Positions 21,240 to 21,488 of a stretch of 21,488 nucleotides of DNA are shown here, one piece after another. Source of the DNA: CAYLZW01 sp964388085. Its GTDB lineage: Bacteria; Myxococcota; UBA727; CAYLZW01. The stretch lies in assembly GCA_964388085.1 (NCBI GenBank), contig CAYLZW010000075.1, positions 1 to 21,488 of the forward strand, read 5' to 3'. The notes beneath the pieces are model-generated. The model did no database searches and had not been told where the DNA came from. It saw nothing but the letters and a program-made list of their open reading frames with translations. Position numbers and translations under genes: made by a program. Numbering within the stretch: position 1 is the stretch's first letter; each line of letters opens with the position of its first letter.

Positions 21240-21488
21240 GACCCGCCATCATCGCTCTCTGTGTCCTCGTCGGCGCCGCGCAGGCGTTCGCCGAGGCCCC
21301 CGCCACCGCCGAAGCGCCGGCCGCCGCCGCGCCCGACGCCGCCGCGCCCGACGCCGCCGCCCCCGAGAGCGAGGCCAAGCCGCTGCCGTTGCCGGTCGAG
21401 TCCAGCGAGGCGTCCGACGACGAGAAGGCGCCCCTCATCGAGGACGTCGCCGTCGCCGCCAGCAGCCCGAACACGGCGCCCATGGTCA
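21236..21488 (+). CDS. Secreted Ala/Pro-rich protein, N-terminal part (cut by window end)
   Basis: The ATG at 21236 overlaps the diguanylate cyclase TGA by 4 bp, indicating translational coupling. The 84 visible residues start with a signal peptide (MRPAIIALCVLVGAAQAFA, cleavage likely after residue 19). A low-complexity Ala/Pro/Asp/Glu-rich stretch follows, including two exact PDAAA units. No domain is visible before the window ends. It could be an envelope protein whose export or activity is linked to c-di-GMP signalling, but this rests on position only. Confidence 0.75.
   Translation, partial: MRPAIIALCVLVGAAQAFAEAPATAEAPAAAAPDAAAPDAAAPESEAKPLPLPVESSEASDDEKAPLIEDVAVAASSPNTAPMV
21329..21358 (+). 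repeat. Two 15-bp tandem units in the Ala/Pro-rich linker
   Basis: GCGCCCGACGCCGCC occurs twice exactly (21329-21343, 21344-21358), in frame, coding for APDAA twice. A diverged third unit follows. Confidence 0.85.

Noticed and set aside
1..21488. Mobile element, prophage, defence island, CRISPR or RNA gene
   Set aside because: No transposase, integrase, terminal inverted repeats, spaced direct repeats or tRNA/rRNA-like sequence was seen; composition looks uniform across the window.

Overview
This is a GC-rich chromosomal window with strongly GC-biased third codon positions. Fourteen complete protein-coding genes and two genes cut by the window ends fill almost all of it. No gene-free stretch exceeds about 215 bases. 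I see no tRNA, rRNA, CRISPR array, insertion sequence, integrase or phage gene. The content points to a deltaproteobacterial or Myxococcota-type Gram-negative predator or saprophyte: many cysteine-rich lipoproteins, a MopE-type metal-binding motif, a choice-of-anchor L domain, lipoproteins with Gly-Glu stalks, DUF3857, HEAT and TPR proteins, and two-component/GGDEF signalling. The taxonomic assignment is an inference from gene families, not from a marker gene.

Layout. 1-863 (-): start of a YfbK-like von Willebrand A lipoprotein, running off the left end. 966-4502 (-): a tightly coupled three-gene lipid cluster in transcription order: acyltransferase (PlsB/PlsC-like), a GpsA-family dehydrogenase homologue that has lost its catalytic lysines, and an App1-like HAD phosphatase. 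4627-5955 (+): a mosaic surface lipoprotein (VWC-like, (GE)10 stalk, MopE motif, choice-of-anchor L). 5986-7574 (-): a sensor histidine kinase whose first membrane segment is six perfect copies of a five-residue repeat, followed by a single-domain response regulator. 7789-14540 (+): a cytoplasmic-looking protein with a caspase-like His/Cys arrangement, coupled to a lipoprotein with three PPC domains; then a DUF3857/transglutaminase-like protein whose catalytic Cys is Ala; then a phosphate-selective-type porin. 14573-16204 (-): HEAT-repeat protein, divergent from 16287-17759 (+), a TPR protein. 17763-19662 (-): a (GE)11 cysteine-rich lipoprotein followed by a degenerate calcineurin-like phosphoesterase lipoprotein. 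19845-21239 (+): REC-GGDEF diguanylate cyclase, overlapping by 4 bp a secreted Ala/Pro-rich protein cut by the right end.

How the parts may work together. The 966-4502 cluster reads as a glycerolipid module (G3P supply or sensing, acylation, phosphate removal). The 7789-11162 pair reads as a putative clan CD-like protease and an envelope partner. Most other products are predicted to sit in the envelope, with two signalling systems interspersed. Two themes recur. First, three enzyme-family members (GpsA-like, transglutaminase-like, phosphoesterase-like) lack family-defining catalytic or metal residues. Second, short in-frame tandem repeats build membrane, signal-peptide and linker segments. 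Several genes that lack a Shine-Dalgarno sequence have a TANNNT box 6-9 nt before the start codon, which suggests leaderless mRNAs.
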